From: Aquimarina spinulae
Lineage (GTDB): Bacteria; Bacteroidota; Bacteroidia; Flavobacteriales; Flavobacteriaceae
Direction: 5' to 3'
DNA length: 64,000 nt
Assembly (NCBI RefSeq): GCF_943373825.1
Contig: NZ_CALSBP010000002.1
Location: 2,035,501 to 2,099,500, forward strand
The position numbers and the translations under genes were made by a program. Shown here one piece after another: positions 26,505 through 35,236 of this stretch (position 1 is its first letter; each line of letters starts with the position of its first letter). Under the pieces are notes generated by a model, which was not told the DNA's origin, ran no database searches, and saw only the letters and a list, made by a program, of their open reading frames with translations.

Positions 26505-26891
26505 ATGAAATATAAAACATTACACTGTGCAAGATATTTTTTTACCATTCTAGGGTATTTATTTTTTCTAAACCTAATACTATCATGTGAGTCCGATTTA
26601 GATCCAATAACTCTTACAGAAGCAGAACTTCATGTTTCCGTTTCAGGAACTTTATCGGGAAATCCTCGTAGTAGTATTTCTGTAGCTATTTATCATACCA
26701 AAAATGACGCTATAGAGGAAATAAACACAATCAAATCTGCTCATACAGATGATGACGGGATTGCCATTTTTGACCACTTGGAAATTGGTAAAAGATATTG
26801 GATTAGAATCGACTCGATATTATTAAAAAATATTAAACTTAGTGAAGAGTTAAATGCCGGGTTTAACGAATTTATTATCAGAATCCTTTGA
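26505..26891 (+). CDS. small predicted lipoprotein of unknown function
   Basis: 128 aa with a signal segment and lipobox LILSC (Cys at about 28), then a compact domain of alternating strands (AELHVSVSGTLSGNPRSSISVAIYH... AIFDHLEIGKRYWIRID). This looks like a carboxypeptidase-regulatory or SusE-like beta-sandwich, where a ligand-dependent IFDHL turn is common. The protein would be exported and lipid-anchored. Neighbours give no clue. Confidence 0.65.
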   Translation: MKYKTLHCARYFFTILGYLFFLNLILSCESDLDPITLTEAELHVSVSGTLSGNPRSSISVAIYHTKNDAIEEINTIKSAHTDDDGIAIFDHLEIGKRYWIRIDSILLKNIKLSEELNAGFNEFIIRIL

Positions 26892-26966
26892 CCTCACTAT
26901 CCCAAATAATCCTTTAACTAACATCTTTAATATGATACTAAACAAATAGAAAGAGAACTTTTAATA

Positions 26967-27035
26967 CCACCTGGTTTGAGTTTAGAACATAACCAGATAG
27001 AAGAATTTACTCATCACACAGCATATAAACCTTAA
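26967..27035 (+). pseudogene. degraded 3' fragment of a second pdxH-like gene
   Basis: Translated, this stretch gives LEHNQIEEFTHHTAYKP and a stop, matching IEHNQTEEYTRTITYKLLP at the end of the PdxH-like protein. Just upstream the nucleotide match continues (ggtttgagttt against agatttgaattt), but a 2-nt deletion shifts the frame. No remainder of the gene is visible. It is a relic of a local duplication. Confidence 0.45.
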
Positions 27036-27235
27036 CCAACACAATAATTATTTCAGTGAATATCCATTTAAAATTAATCTTTCTAACAATATCTATTCTA
27101 TGTAAAGCCATCTACAATTAAGTGATTTTTCACATATAAGTTTAGTTCACTGCACATTAGGTCTGTCTTCAAAAAAGAGAAGAGTTCATTCTTAAAATTC
27201 TATTCTTATTTAGATTCAATTAATATATTGGCTTT

Positions 27236-27279
27236 ATGACAATTATCATGCTTTAAGACCCTATTTGCGAATAGTTTTA
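27236..27279 (+). promoter_or_regulatory. distal FNR-type operator plus -7 element, nap cluster
   Basis: ATGACAATTATCAT (27236-27249) is a perfect site. TAGTTTTA (27272-27279) lies 22 nt downstream. The next gene starts at 27497. Confidence 0.6.
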
Positions 27280-27423
27280 TCCGTATATTATGAGGTGAAA
27301 AAAGACATCTAACTATTTGTTTATTCTCTAATCTTAGAAAAATAAATAGCATACTCAGAGTATCATTAAAAATGAGAATGATGGTTGATTTTGAGCCTTG
27401 TATTTAATCAATTTAAACTAAAC

Positions 27424-27467
27424 CTGATTGATATCATTGCACGCAATAATAAATGAACCAATATTTA
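27424..27467 (+). promoter_or_regulatory. proximal FNR-type operator, nap cluster
   Basis: CTGATTGATATCAT (27424-27437) has a TGAT-N4-ATCA core. At the 22-nt position lies AATATTTA (27460-27467), which keeps the A and TTT of TAnnTTTG. It would start transcription about 25 nt before the porin ATG. Confidence 0.6.
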
Positions 27468-27496
27468 CCGTAGTTAATTTATAATCAAATCTTACT

Positions 27497-28759
27497 ATGA
27501 AACTCGTTAAACTTAGTACCCTCATTTTTTTCACATTACTTATTACAACTACTAATGCTCAATTAAAAATCGATGCCGAAGTACGACCTCGATTCGAATA
27601 CAGGCATGGATTTAAAACGCTGTTCCCAGATGATGCAGATCCCGCAACATTTGTATCTCAGCGTACACGATTAAATGCTGGATATAAAATGGAGAAATTA
27701 AATTTTTATGTAAGCCTGCAAGATGTAAGAGTATGGGGAGATGTACCCCAACTCAATACAGCAGACAAAAATGGTTTTAGTCTCCATCAAGCTTGGGGAG
27801 AAATTCTTTTTAATCCCAATATCTCATTAAAACTAGGACGCCAGGAAATTGCATATGACGATCAGCGTATTTTTGGAAACGTAGGCTGGGCACAGCAAGC
27901 CAGAAGTCACGATGCTGCACTTATAAAATATAATAAAGACAGCTTCAAATTCGATCTAGGTTTTGCATTTAACCGGGGAGAAGAATCCCTAACAGAACAT
28001 ACACTTACAACACCGAATACGTATAAAAGTATTCAATACCTATGGTTACATAAAGATTGGGAGAGTTTTTCGGGAAGCTTCCTTTTTCTTAACAATGGAT
28101 TACAGTATACAGATGCCACCAATTCTGATAATAATGAAACCAGATACAGCCAAACTGTAGGAACTCATTTAAAATATAAAAAAGGAAAACTTGGTCTTAC
28201 ATCTAATCTTTATTATCAATTTGGAAATGATCTGGGTGATAATGACCTAAGTGCATATTTATTAGGCCTAGAAGCAGATTATAAATTATCAGAACAATGG
28301 AAAATAGTACTTGGTGGAGAACTACAAAGTGGTAATGATAATGGAGCTCCTGCAAATGGAGATAACGAAGCTTTTACTCCTTTTTATGGTACTAATCACA
28401 AGTTTAATGGATTAATGGATTATTTCTATGTTGGAAACCATATCGGAAATGTAGGGCTAATCGACTTGTATCTAAAAGCTAATGTGAAATTTAATCAAAA
28501 ATCTACATTAAATGTGGCTGCGCATAATTTTATGGCAGCAGCAGATTTACCTGCAAACGAATCTAAACAACTGGGTACAGAAATAGACCTGGTATATTCA
28601 TATAATTTACAAAAAAATGTAAATATTAAAGCTGGATATTCTCATCTCTTTGCTTCAGACGGAATGGAGATACTTAAAAATAATTTTGATGGGAATACCA
28701 ATAATTGGGGATGGATCATGGTGACAATTAAACCAACTCTATTTACAACCAACAAATAA
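27497..28759 (+). CDS. outer-membrane porin, alginate-export/OprD-like beta-barrel
   Basis: 420 aa with a cleavable signal peptide (about 1-21, ending TTNAQ). Repeated amphipathic strands follow, with motifs typical of the Bacteroidota alginate_exp-type barrels: IDAEVRPRFEYRHGF, SQRTRLNAGYKM, LKLGRQEIAYDDQRIFGNVGWAQQARSHDA and an aromatic C-terminal strand. As first gene of the nap cluster it could let nitrate or nitrite pass the outer membrane. That role is inferred from position only. Confidence 0.82.
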   Translation: MKLVKLSTLIFFTLLITTTNAQLKIDAEVRPRFEYRHGFKTLFPDDADPATFVSQRTRLNAGYKMEKLNFYVSLQDVRVWGDVPQLNTADKNGFSLHQAWGEILFNPNISLKLGRQEIAYDDQRIFGNVGWAQQARSHDAALIKYNKDSFKFDLGFAFNRGEESLTEHTLTTPNTYKSIQYLWLHKDWESFSGSFLFLNNGLQYTDATNSDNNETRYSQTVGTHLKYKKGKLGLTSNLYYQFGNDLGDNDLSAYLLGLEADYKLSEQWKIVLGGELQSGNDNGAPANGDNEAFTPFYGTNHKFNGLMDYFYVGNHIGNVGLIDLYLKANVKFNQKSTLNVAAHNFMAAADLPANESKQLGTEIDLVYSYNLQKNVNIKAGYSHLFASDGMEILKNNFDGNTNNWGWIMVTIKPTLFTTNK

Positions 28760-28766
28760 TAAAACT

Positions 28767-29006
28767 ATGCCAATTAAGAGTTATTTAGCCCATCCGCAAA
28801 AAGGAGAAAAAAATGAGCTTATCGATGCACTATCTTCACTAGAGCAATGTGAAGTCATGCCAGCCAATAATAAGGATGTACTCATCTTAATTACAGAAAC
28901 CGAAAATGAAACCGAAGAAGCAATTCTAAAAGAAAAACTAGATACTATAGAAAGTCTAAAATTATTGGCTATGGTTTCTGGATTTAATACACCACAAAAC
29001 AATTAG
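28767..29006 (+). CDS. napD: NapD-like chaperone for periplasmic nitrate reductase
   Basis: 79 aa, a ferredoxin-like small protein. It retains the NapD end motif ESLKLLAMVSGF and the central strand DVLILITETENE. NapD binds the twin-arginine signal of NapA and holds it until cofactor insertion is complete. The gene sits 4 bp upstream of napA. Confidence 0.82.
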   Translation: MPIKSYLAHPQKGEKNELIDALSSLEQCEVMPANNKDVLILITETENETEEAILKEKLDTIESLKLLAMVSGFNTPQNN

Positions 29007-29010
29007 TATT

Positions 29011-31335
29011 ATGTATACCTCTCTCACAAATAGAAGAAAATTCATAAAAAAGATGGCTATGTTGTCTGCGATGACTGCCGCAGCAACTATGTTTCCGGGA
29101 ATCTTATTTGCAGACGAACAGGAAAAAGGGTTACCAAGTGGTGATATCGATTGGACAAAGGCTCCATGTAGATTTTGTGGTGTAGGATGTGGAGTGCTTG
29201 TAGGAACAGAAAACGGAAAAGCTGTAGCTGTAAAAGGAGATCCTAAGAGCAGTGTCAATAAAGGGCTACTTTGTGTAAAAGGATACCATCAAATCATGTG
29301 TATTCAATCAAAAGATAGACTAACTCATGCATTGGTAAAGAAAAACGGTCAATACGTTAAAACTCCAATCAATGAAGCTTTAGACATTGTTGCCAACAAA
29401 ATGAAGGAGACTATTCAAAAGCATGGTAAAGATAGTGTAGCCATGTACACTTCTGGTCAATCTACAATTCCTGAAGGATATGTTGCTTCAAAATTAATGA
29501 AAGGTGCGATTGGCACAAATAACTTAGATTGTAATGCCCGTTTATGTATGGCGAGTGCAGTAGCCGGTTTTTTAACCTCTTTTGGCGCTGATGAACCCAT
29601 GGGTTGTTATGAAGATATCGACCATGCAGACTATTTTATTACATGGGGTAATAATATGGCAGAAATGCATCCAGTGTTGTTCTCCAGAATGCTAGAACAA
29701 AAAAATAGAAGAGGCGCTAAGATTATTGATTTTGCAACACGTACAACACGTTCTAGTACTGCATCTGATAGATCTATATTATTTGAGCCTCAAACCGACT
29801 TGGCCGTTGCCAATGCAATTTGTTATGAAATTATCAATAATGGATGGGTAAATAAATCTTTTGTAGAAAAACATTGCAACTTTAGCAAAGGGCTAACCAA
29901 TATGGGATATGGTCTGGAAGATAATTACAAATTTAAAGACAAGCCACAAAAAATAGATTTTGAAGCTTATAAAAAATTCTTAAACGATTATACTCCAGAA
30001 AAGGTAGCTAAGTATTCAAAAGTATCTGCAAAAGACATTAAGTATTTAGCCTCTATATACGGAGATCCAAATAAAAAGGTAGTTTCTTATTGGTGCATGG
30101 GAATGAACCAGCACACTAGAGGAACGTGGATGAACAACTTAGTCTATAACATCCATTTACTTACCGGAAAAATTTCACAACCGGGAAATGGCCCATTTTC
30201 ATTAACCGGGCAACCATCTGCTTGTGGTACTGCAAGAGAAGTAGGTACTTTTACTCATAAATTGCCTAAAGGAGTCGTGATGAACGAAAAACATAGACGT
30301 CTGGCAGCAAAAATATGGAAAGTACCTTATGAACGTATCCCTTCTAAACCAACGTATCATGCCACAGAAATGTTTAGAGCAATTGATCGTGGAGATATCA
30401 AATTTATTTGGACACAAGTAACTAATCCATTGGTTTCAATGCCAAAAACAAGCAGGTATCGACCGGGTATGGAGAAAGACTCCTGTTTTGTTGTAGTTTC
30501 TGATGTTTTTCCTACACCAACTTCTGATGTAGCAGATGTCATTCTACCAGCATCATGGCATATAGAAAAAAGTGGATTGTATGGAAATTCTGAACGAAGA
30601 ACACAACATTGGGATAAAATGGTAGATGGTCCCGGAGAAACTACTCCTGATGCATGGATGACCATTGAAATTGCAAAACGACTGGGATATGGTGATTTGT
30701 TTCCATATAGTGAAGAAAATCATGTCGAGGAAATTTATAATGAGTATCGGCAGTTTCATGAAGGAGCAAAACATGGTATGGCGCCTTTAGAAGTTCTGAA
30801 AAAAGAATCTGGTGTAATATGGCCATATGTAAACGGAAAATCTACGCAATGGCGTTTCAATTCAAAATATGATCCGGCTTGTTCTAATGGTGAAGATTTT
30901 CATTTTTATGGAAAACCAGACGGAAAAGCAATTATATGGCAACGTCCTTATGAACCGGCTCCAGAAGAACCTGATAATGAATATCCGTTTTGGTTAAATA
31001 CCGGAAGAGTTGTTGAGCATTGGCATACAGGTTCTATGACACGTAGGATTCCTGTTTTACATAAAGCGATGCCAAGTGCCTATGTAGAGTTTCATCCAGA
31101 AGACGCAAAAGCATTAGGAATTAGAGATGGCGAAAATATAAAAGTAACATCACGTAGAGGTTCGTGTATATTACCTGCATCGATAAACAAAAGAGGATTA
31201 CCTACCAAAGGTCAGGTCTTTGTCCCCTTCTTCGATGAAAACATGTTAATTAATGACGTTACTTTGGATGCTTTCTGCCCAATTTCTAAAGAACCTGATT
31301 ATAAAAAATGTGCTGTTAAAGTTGAAAAAGCATAG
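29011..31335 (+). CDS. napA: periplasmic nitrate reductase catalytic subunit NapA
   Basis: 774 aa with a twin-arginine signal (NRRKFIKK at 7-14). The [4Fe-4S] motif is C53-x2-C56-x3-C60 ... C88. The molybdenum ligand is C179 in CNARLCMASAV, the NapA/Nas pattern. The C-terminal MGD-binding domain begins near NTGRVVEHWHTGSMTRR, another NapA hallmark. It reduces nitrate to nitrite in the periplasm. NapA is slightly shorter than the enterobacterial form (about 830). It is followed by multiheme cytochromes and a ferredoxin/NrfD pair. Confidence 0.94.
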   Translation: MYTSLTNRRKFIKKMAMLSAMTAAATMFPGILFADEQEKGLPSGDIDWTKAPCRFCGVGCGVLVGTENGKAVAVKGDPKSSVNKGLLCVKGYHQIMCIQSKDRLTHALVKKNGQYVKTPINEALDIVANKMKETIQKHGKDSVAMYTSGQSTIPEGYVASKLMKGAIGTNNLDCNARLCMASAVAGFLTSFGADEPMGCYEDIDHADYFITWGNNMAEMHPVLFSRMLEQKNRRGAKIIDFATRTTRSSTASDRSILFEPQTDLAVANAICYEIINNGWVNKSFVEKHCNFSKGLTNMGYGLEDNYKFKDKPQKIDFEAYKKFLNDYTPEKVAKYSKVSAKDIKYLASIYGDPNKKVVSYWCMGMNQHTRGTWMNNLVYNIHLLTGKISQPGNGPFSLTGQPSACGTAREVGTFTHKLPKGVVMNEKHRRLAAKIWKVPYERIPSKPTYHATEMFRAIDRGDIKFIWTQVTNPLVSMPKTSRYRPGMEKDSCFVVVSDVFPTPTSDVADVILPASWHIEKSGLYGNSERRTQHWDKMVDGPGETTPDAWMTIEIAKRLGYGDLFPYSEENHVEEIYNEYRQFHEGAKHGMAPLEVLKKESGVIWPYVNGKSTQWRFNSKYDPACSNGEDFHFYGKPDGKAIIWQRPYEPAPEEPDNEYPFWLNTGRVVEHWHTGSMTRRIPVLHKAMPSAYVEFHPEDAKALGIRDGENIKVTSRRGSCILPASINKRGLPTKGQVFVPFFDENMLINDVTLDAFCPISKEPDYKKCAVKVEKA

Positions 31336-31338
31336 GTT

Positions 31339-32037
31339 ATGAAAAAGAGACTCGGAATCATATCACTTTTTTTATTGTTGTTCATAGCCTTTATTACTAT
31401 TTGGAATTATAGTTATCAAGAAGGTTTGGAAGAAAGTTATATCCCTATTGAAGAAAATTCAACCGAAACATTTATTCCGTTAGAGAGTGGTGTGTTCAAA
31501 CGTTCTGGATTGGCATTAGAGTATGCGAATATGCCTGTCGATGAAGAACATCAAAGGTCACTAGACACTTATTATGATAATAGGGCATATCCAGGTGCGC
31601 CACCCAGTATCCCGCACCTTGTAAAGGAAGAAATGAGTTTAGGAGCAAATACCTGTTTGCAATGTCATGAAAATGGAGGTTTCGTTACCAAATTTAATGC
31701 ATATGCACCGGTTACACCCCATCCAGAAATGGTTAATTGCAGGCAATGTCATGTAGTACAAAATACTGAAACTCTCTTTACCGAAAATGGTTTTGCAAAG
31801 GCTCATGCTCCAAAAGTTGGGATAAATAATGCTTTACCTGGGAGCCCGCCAATGATCCCGCATCAAATACAAATGAGAGAAAATTGTTTGTCTTGTCATG
31901 CTGGACCCGCAGCTCCAAAAGAGATCAGAGTATCTCATCCAGAACGTATAAATTGTAGGCAATGTCATGTTCCTAAAGATAAAACAGTTACTGATATTGA
32001 AGTTTTCACAAGAGCTAATATTACCGAAAATGAATAG
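31339..32037 (+). CDS. tetraheme cytochrome made of two fused NapB-like units
   Basis: 232 aa with an N-terminal membrane/signal helix (5-22). Four CxxCH motifs lie at 106-110, 134-138, 183-187 and 206-210. The protein is an internal duplication: PGAPPSIPH...CLQCH...HPEMVNCRQCHV and PGSPPMIPH...CLSCH...HPERINCRQCHV. Each half has the heme pair of NapB, so this is a double NapB in one chain. Classical NapB has two hemes and about 150 residues. It starts 3 bp after napA and probably passes electrons directly to it. Confidence 0.88.
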   Translation: MKKRLGIISLFLLLFIAFITIWNYSYQEGLEESYIPIEENSTETFIPLESGVFKRSGLALEYANMPVDEEHQRSLDTYYDNRAYPGAPPSIPHLVKEEMSLGANTCLQCHENGGFVTKFNAYAPVTPHPEMVNCRQCHVVQNTETLFTENGFAKAHAPKVGINNALPGSPPMIPHQIQMRENCLSCHAGPAAPKEIRVSHPERINCRQCHVPKDKTVTDIEVFTRANITENE

Positions 32038-32656
32038 ATATAATAACATACATATTCTGATGTATACTCTCCTTACCGTTATATTATTTTCTTGTAAACA
32101 CGGAGAAGGTGAATACCATAATATTACGGATAAAATAGAAGCCAAGAGCAAAAATTATCACGGTACTTCTATTTCTTCAGAACAGTATTTAGAAGGTATA
32201 AAAACAATCAAAGTCACAGAAGGAGAACACACATTTTTGATTCCTGAACGTAAAAGTGAAATCAAATCATATGCCTGTACCGAATGTCATACCAAACCAC
32301 TAGAAGAATTAAAAAGTAAAGATCCTTCAAAAAAAGCACATTGGGATATTAAGCTGGCTCATGCAGATTTAAATACTATGAACTGCATTACTTGTCATAA
32401 TGGTAATGATATGGACAACTTAACAAGTTTAACAGGCACAAGCATTGATTTTAATAGAAGTTATAAATTATGTAGCCAATGCCACAGCAAACAGTTTAAA
32501 GATTGGAAAGGTGGTGCACATGGCAAAAAGCTAGGAGGATGGGCTCCTCCCAGAGCATCAATGACTTGTGTAAATTGCCACAACCCGCACAATCCAGGTT
32601 TTGAAACCAGGTGGCCTGCCGGGTATAATACTCAAAAAGTAAAAGAACGAGAATAG
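32030..32656 (+). CDS. tetraheme c-type cytochrome lipoprotein
   Basis: 208 aa from the ATG at 32030, which overlaps the stop of the preceding gene by 8 bp. An alternative ATG lies ten codons later. A signal ends in the lipobox ILFSC. Four CxxCH sites follow (CTECH, CITCH, CSQCH, CVNCH), with extra His residues for bis-His ligation, as in small tetraheme cytochromes. It is predicted to be lipid-anchored in the periplasm and to carry electrons between the NrfD module and the double NapB. No NapC/NrfH membrane anchor is present. Confidence 0.82.
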   Translation: MNRYNNIHILMYTLLTVILFSCKHGEGEYHNITDKIEAKSKNYHGTSISSEQYLEGIKTIKVTEGEHTFLIPERKSEIKSYACTECHTKPLEELKSKDPSKKAHWDIKLAHADLNTMNCITCHNGNDMDNLTSLTGTSIDFNRSYKLCSQCHSKQFKDWKGGAHGKKLGGWAPPRASMTCVNCHNPHNPGFETRWPAGYNTQKVKERE

Positions 32657-32700
32657 TTTAGCTATCACACTTTCATGTAATACCTCTTAACAATTTAACA

Positions 32701-33822
32701 ATGAGCGACAATACTAAAAAATGGTTTTCTCTAAACCTAAATAGCAAAAAGAAACAAAGTACAGGTTCTTGTGGTTGTGGAAAAACATCTGGTGGATGCG
32801 GTTCTCATACTAAAGATCAAATTAGTGATAAGGAATTTGATGCTGCAGTAGATGCTGCTATCGGCGATGAACGTAAAAAAGATGGTTTCGATCAAGTTTT
32901 TGATGTACAAATGGATCGCCGAACTGCTTTTAGGAAACTAACCGCTAGTTTAGTCATCGGAGCCGGAGCAGTAAGTACGTCTTGTAATCTGACTACCGGA
33001 GAAGAAACCAAAGAAAAAGCACAAATCGATTGGGAAGAACAGTTTAAAGGCAACTACAAATTAATGACCGATGAGGAGAAAAAAGCCACTGTTGACCGAT
33101 TAGTACGTTCCTATCAATTGCGAAAAGGGAAAAATATAAGTATGTCTTCTAAAAACGCCGAGAAAGACGTGCTTTTTGGATATGCTTTTAATATCTCTAA
33201 ATGCCAAGGGTACATGGATTGTGTAAGTGCTTGCGTTGAAGAAAATAATCAGGATCGAAATTCGCAGATGGAGTATATTCGAATTCATGAAATGAAAGAT
33301 GGTAAAGGTCTTAAGTTTGATGAAGCCGATGACAATTATTACCACGAAGTCCCGGCAGAAGGTCATTTTTATATGGGAACACAATGTTTTCATTGTGACA
33401 ACCCCCCATGTGTAGAAGTTTGCCCTGTGCAAGCTACATGGCGTGAAGAAGATGGACTAGTAGTTGTAGATTATGACTGGTGCGTGGGCTGTAGGTATTG
33501 TATGGCAGCTTGCCCATATGATGGCCGACGATTTAACTGGAGTACTCCCGAAGTTCCCGAAAATGAGATTAACAAAAATCAACATTACTTAGGAAATCGT
33601 ATGCGTAAAAAAGGGGTAATGGAAAAATGTACTTTCTGTGTACAGCGTTCACGAGCTGGTAAAAATCCCGCTTGTGTAGAAGCTTGCCCAACAGGAGCAC
33701 GAATTTTTGGAAACTTATTAGACCCGGACAGTACAATACGATGGGTTCTTAATAATAAAAAAGTATTTAGACTAAAAGAAGATCTTGGGACAGAACCTAA
33801 GTTCTGGTATTTTATGGATTAA
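32701..33822 (+). CDS. NrfC/PsrB-type four-cluster ferredoxin subunit with long N-terminal extension
   Basis: 373 aa. Residues 20-37 are Cys/Gly-rich (SCGCGKTSGGCG), which is unusual. Then comes a Tat-like segment (DRRTAFRKLTASLVIGAG, with RR not at the extreme N-terminus). Four cysteine groups for [4Fe-4S] clusters follow (CQGYMDCVSACVE; CFHCDNPPCVEVCPV; CVGCRYCMAACPY; CTFCVQRSRAGKNPACVEACPTGA). This is the electron-transfer partner of the NrfD protein encoded next. It probably sits on the periplasmic face of the membrane. Confidence 0.88.
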   Translation: MSDNTKKWFSLNLNSKKKQSTGSCGCGKTSGGCGSHTKDQISDKEFDAAVDAAIGDERKKDGFDQVFDVQMDRRTAFRKLTASLVIGAGAVSTSCNLTTGEETKEKAQIDWEEQFKGNYKLMTDEEKKATVDRLVRSYQLRKGKNISMSSKNAEKDVLFGYAFNISKCQGYMDCVSACVEENNQDRNSQMEYIRIHEMKDGKGLKFDEADDNYYHEVPAEGHFYMGTQCFHCDNPPCVEVCPVQATWREEDGLVVVDYDWCVGCRYCMAACPYDGRRFNWSTPEVPENEINKNQHYLGNRMRKKGVMEKCTFCVQRSRAGKNPACVEACPTGARIFGNLLDPDSTIRWVLNNKKVFRLKEDLGTEPKFWYFMD

Positions 33823-33829
33823 TAAAATT

Positions 33830-33950
33830 GCGTGAGGGATTGAAACGGCATCCTTTTCTGTTACTTCGAGATGTCATTCTGAGCTTGTCGAAGAACGAGA
33901 AGTAGGTAAGAAAAGATATAGTGAAAAGCCCGACCCAATGGGCACGCCAA
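33830..33950 (+). repeat. intergenic repeat element, Flavobacteriaceae type
   Basis: The gap between the ferredoxin and nrfD genes holds GCGTGAGGGATTGAAACGGC, then GTCATTCTGAGCTTGTCGAA, then GTGAAAAGCCCGACCC. As I recall, stretches like these recur in intergenic regions of many Flavobacteriaceae. The repeat runs into the first ATG (33938) of the nrfD frame. Copy number cannot be checked here. Confidence 0.5.
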
Positions 33951-33961
33951 AAAAACAACAC

Positions 33962-35182
33962 ATGAAACGACTTAAAGTTTTTGGAAGTTTAGTTAAAGAT
34001 AGCCTGGATACTACGACTCAAGGCTCAAAAAAATATCACATCTGGATGGCATTTTTGACTTTTGTCATGCTAATTGGTATGTACTGTTATTCTTTACAAA
34101 TAGAACACGGCCTAAGTGTCACAGGAATGACCGATAGAGTAAGCTGGGGACTGTATATTTCTAATTTTACATTTCTTGTTGGTGTTGCTGCAGCTGCAGT
34201 AATGCTCGTTATGCCAACTTACGTACTAAAAGATATTGATTTTAAACAAGCTGTACTTATTGGCGAGGGACTAGCCGTAGCTGCATTGATTATGTGTTTG
34301 GCTTTTGTTGTAGCCGATATGGGTGGGCCATCTGTATTGTGGCATATGATACCAGGAATCGGAGTCTTTAATTTTCCAGCTTCAATGTTAACCTGGGATG
34401 TTATTGTGCTTAACGGGTATTTATTTTTAAACATCTCGATTCCGTTTTACATTTTGTTTACACGTTATCAGGGAAAAGTGCCTAATCCAAAAATCTATGT
34501 TCCAGGAGCAATTTTGTCTGTATTTTGGGCAGTAGCTATTCATTTGGTAACTGCATTTCTATATCAAGGCTTACAAGCTCGTCCTTTTTGGAACAACGCA
34601 TTATTAGGCCCTCGATTTTTGGCATCTGCCTTTGCTGCCGGGCCTGCCTTGATTATTCTTGTTCTGGCAATCATCAGAACATTTACAGAATTTAAAATAG
34701 AAGATAAAACGATCAAAAAAATTGGTATGATCGTTACTGTAGCAGCTCAAATCAACCTGATCATGTTAGTATCTGAGTTATTTAAAGAATTTTATGCTCC
34801 AACACACCATAGTGAAAGCGCATATTACTTATTCTTTGGTCTACAAGGTAAAACAGCGTTGTTACCGTGGATATGGACAGCAATTCCTTTAAATGTCTTG
34901 GCAACCGTATTGCTAACTTTTGGTAAACTGCGCAACAATTTAAAGGTGTTATATTTCTGTTGTTTTATTCTCTTTATAGCCATCTGGATAGAAAAAGGAT
35001 TCGGTTTGATCGTTCCTGGCTTTATCCCCGGACCTTATGGAAAAATTTCAGAATACACTCCTACAGGAATAGAAATTGGAGTAACTCTTGGTATTTGGGC
35101 TTTAGGAGCTTTTGTTTTTACTATACTGGCAAAAACTGCTATCAAGATAGAAACAGGAAAATTACAGTTTAGAAAAAAATAA
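33962..35182 (+). CDS. NrfD/PsrC-type membrane quinol-interacting subunit
   Basis: 406 aa from the ATG at 33962. The earlier ATG at 33938 lies in the repeat-like sequence and adds no conserved residues. About eight to ten membrane helices fit the NrfD family, beginning with KKYHIWMAFLTFVMLIGMYCYSLQIEHG. NrfD proteins pass electrons from quinol to a four-cluster ferredoxin. With the ferredoxin encoded upstream, it replaces NapC as quinol dehydrogenase for NapA. A terminator follows the stop. Confidence 0.88.
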   Translation: MKRLKVFGSLVKDSLDTTTQGSKKYHIWMAFLTFVMLIGMYCYSLQIEHGLSVTGMTDRVSWGLYISNFTFLVGVAAAAVMLVMPTYVLKDIDFKQAVLIGEGLAVAALIMCLAFVVADMGGPSVLWHMIPGIGVFNFPASMLTWDVIVLNGYLFLNISIPFYILFTRYQGKVPNPKIYVPGAILSVFWAVAIHLVTAFLYQGLQARPFWNNALLGPRFLASAFAAGPALIILVLAIIRTFTEFKIEDKTIKKIGMIVTVAAQINLIMLVSELFKEFYAPTHHSESAYYLFFGLQGKTALLPWIWTAIPLNVLATVLLTFGKLRNNLKVLYFCCFILFIAIWIEKGFGLIVPGFIPGPYGKISEYTPTGIEIGVTLGIWALGAFVFTILAKTAIKIETGKLQFRKK

Positions 35183-35187
35183 ATAAA

Positions 35188-35216
35188 GCCGAATTTTTAA
35201 TAAAATTCGGCCTTTT
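35188..35216 (+). terminator. strong bidirectional-type terminator
   Basis: GCCGAATTTT (35188-35197), loop TAAT, AAAATTCGGC (35202-35211), then CTTTT. It ends the nap cluster and faces the tiny-ORF array on the opposite strand. Confidence 0.85.
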
Positions 35217-35236
35217 AGTATCTAATAATTCTTAGC

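Larger units (their letters stand above)
27036..27496. other. intergenic leader region of the nap cluster, no gene
   Basis: No credible ORF. It contains two FNR-type promoters (27236-27279 and 27424-27467) and otherwise AT-rich sequence. If the distal promoter is used, the transcript has a leader of about 210 nt. Confidence 0.5.

Noticed and set aside
33938..33961. Earlier ATG for nrfD
   Set aside because: Falls in the repeat-like sequence; the added residues (GTPKKQH) have no NrfD similarity.
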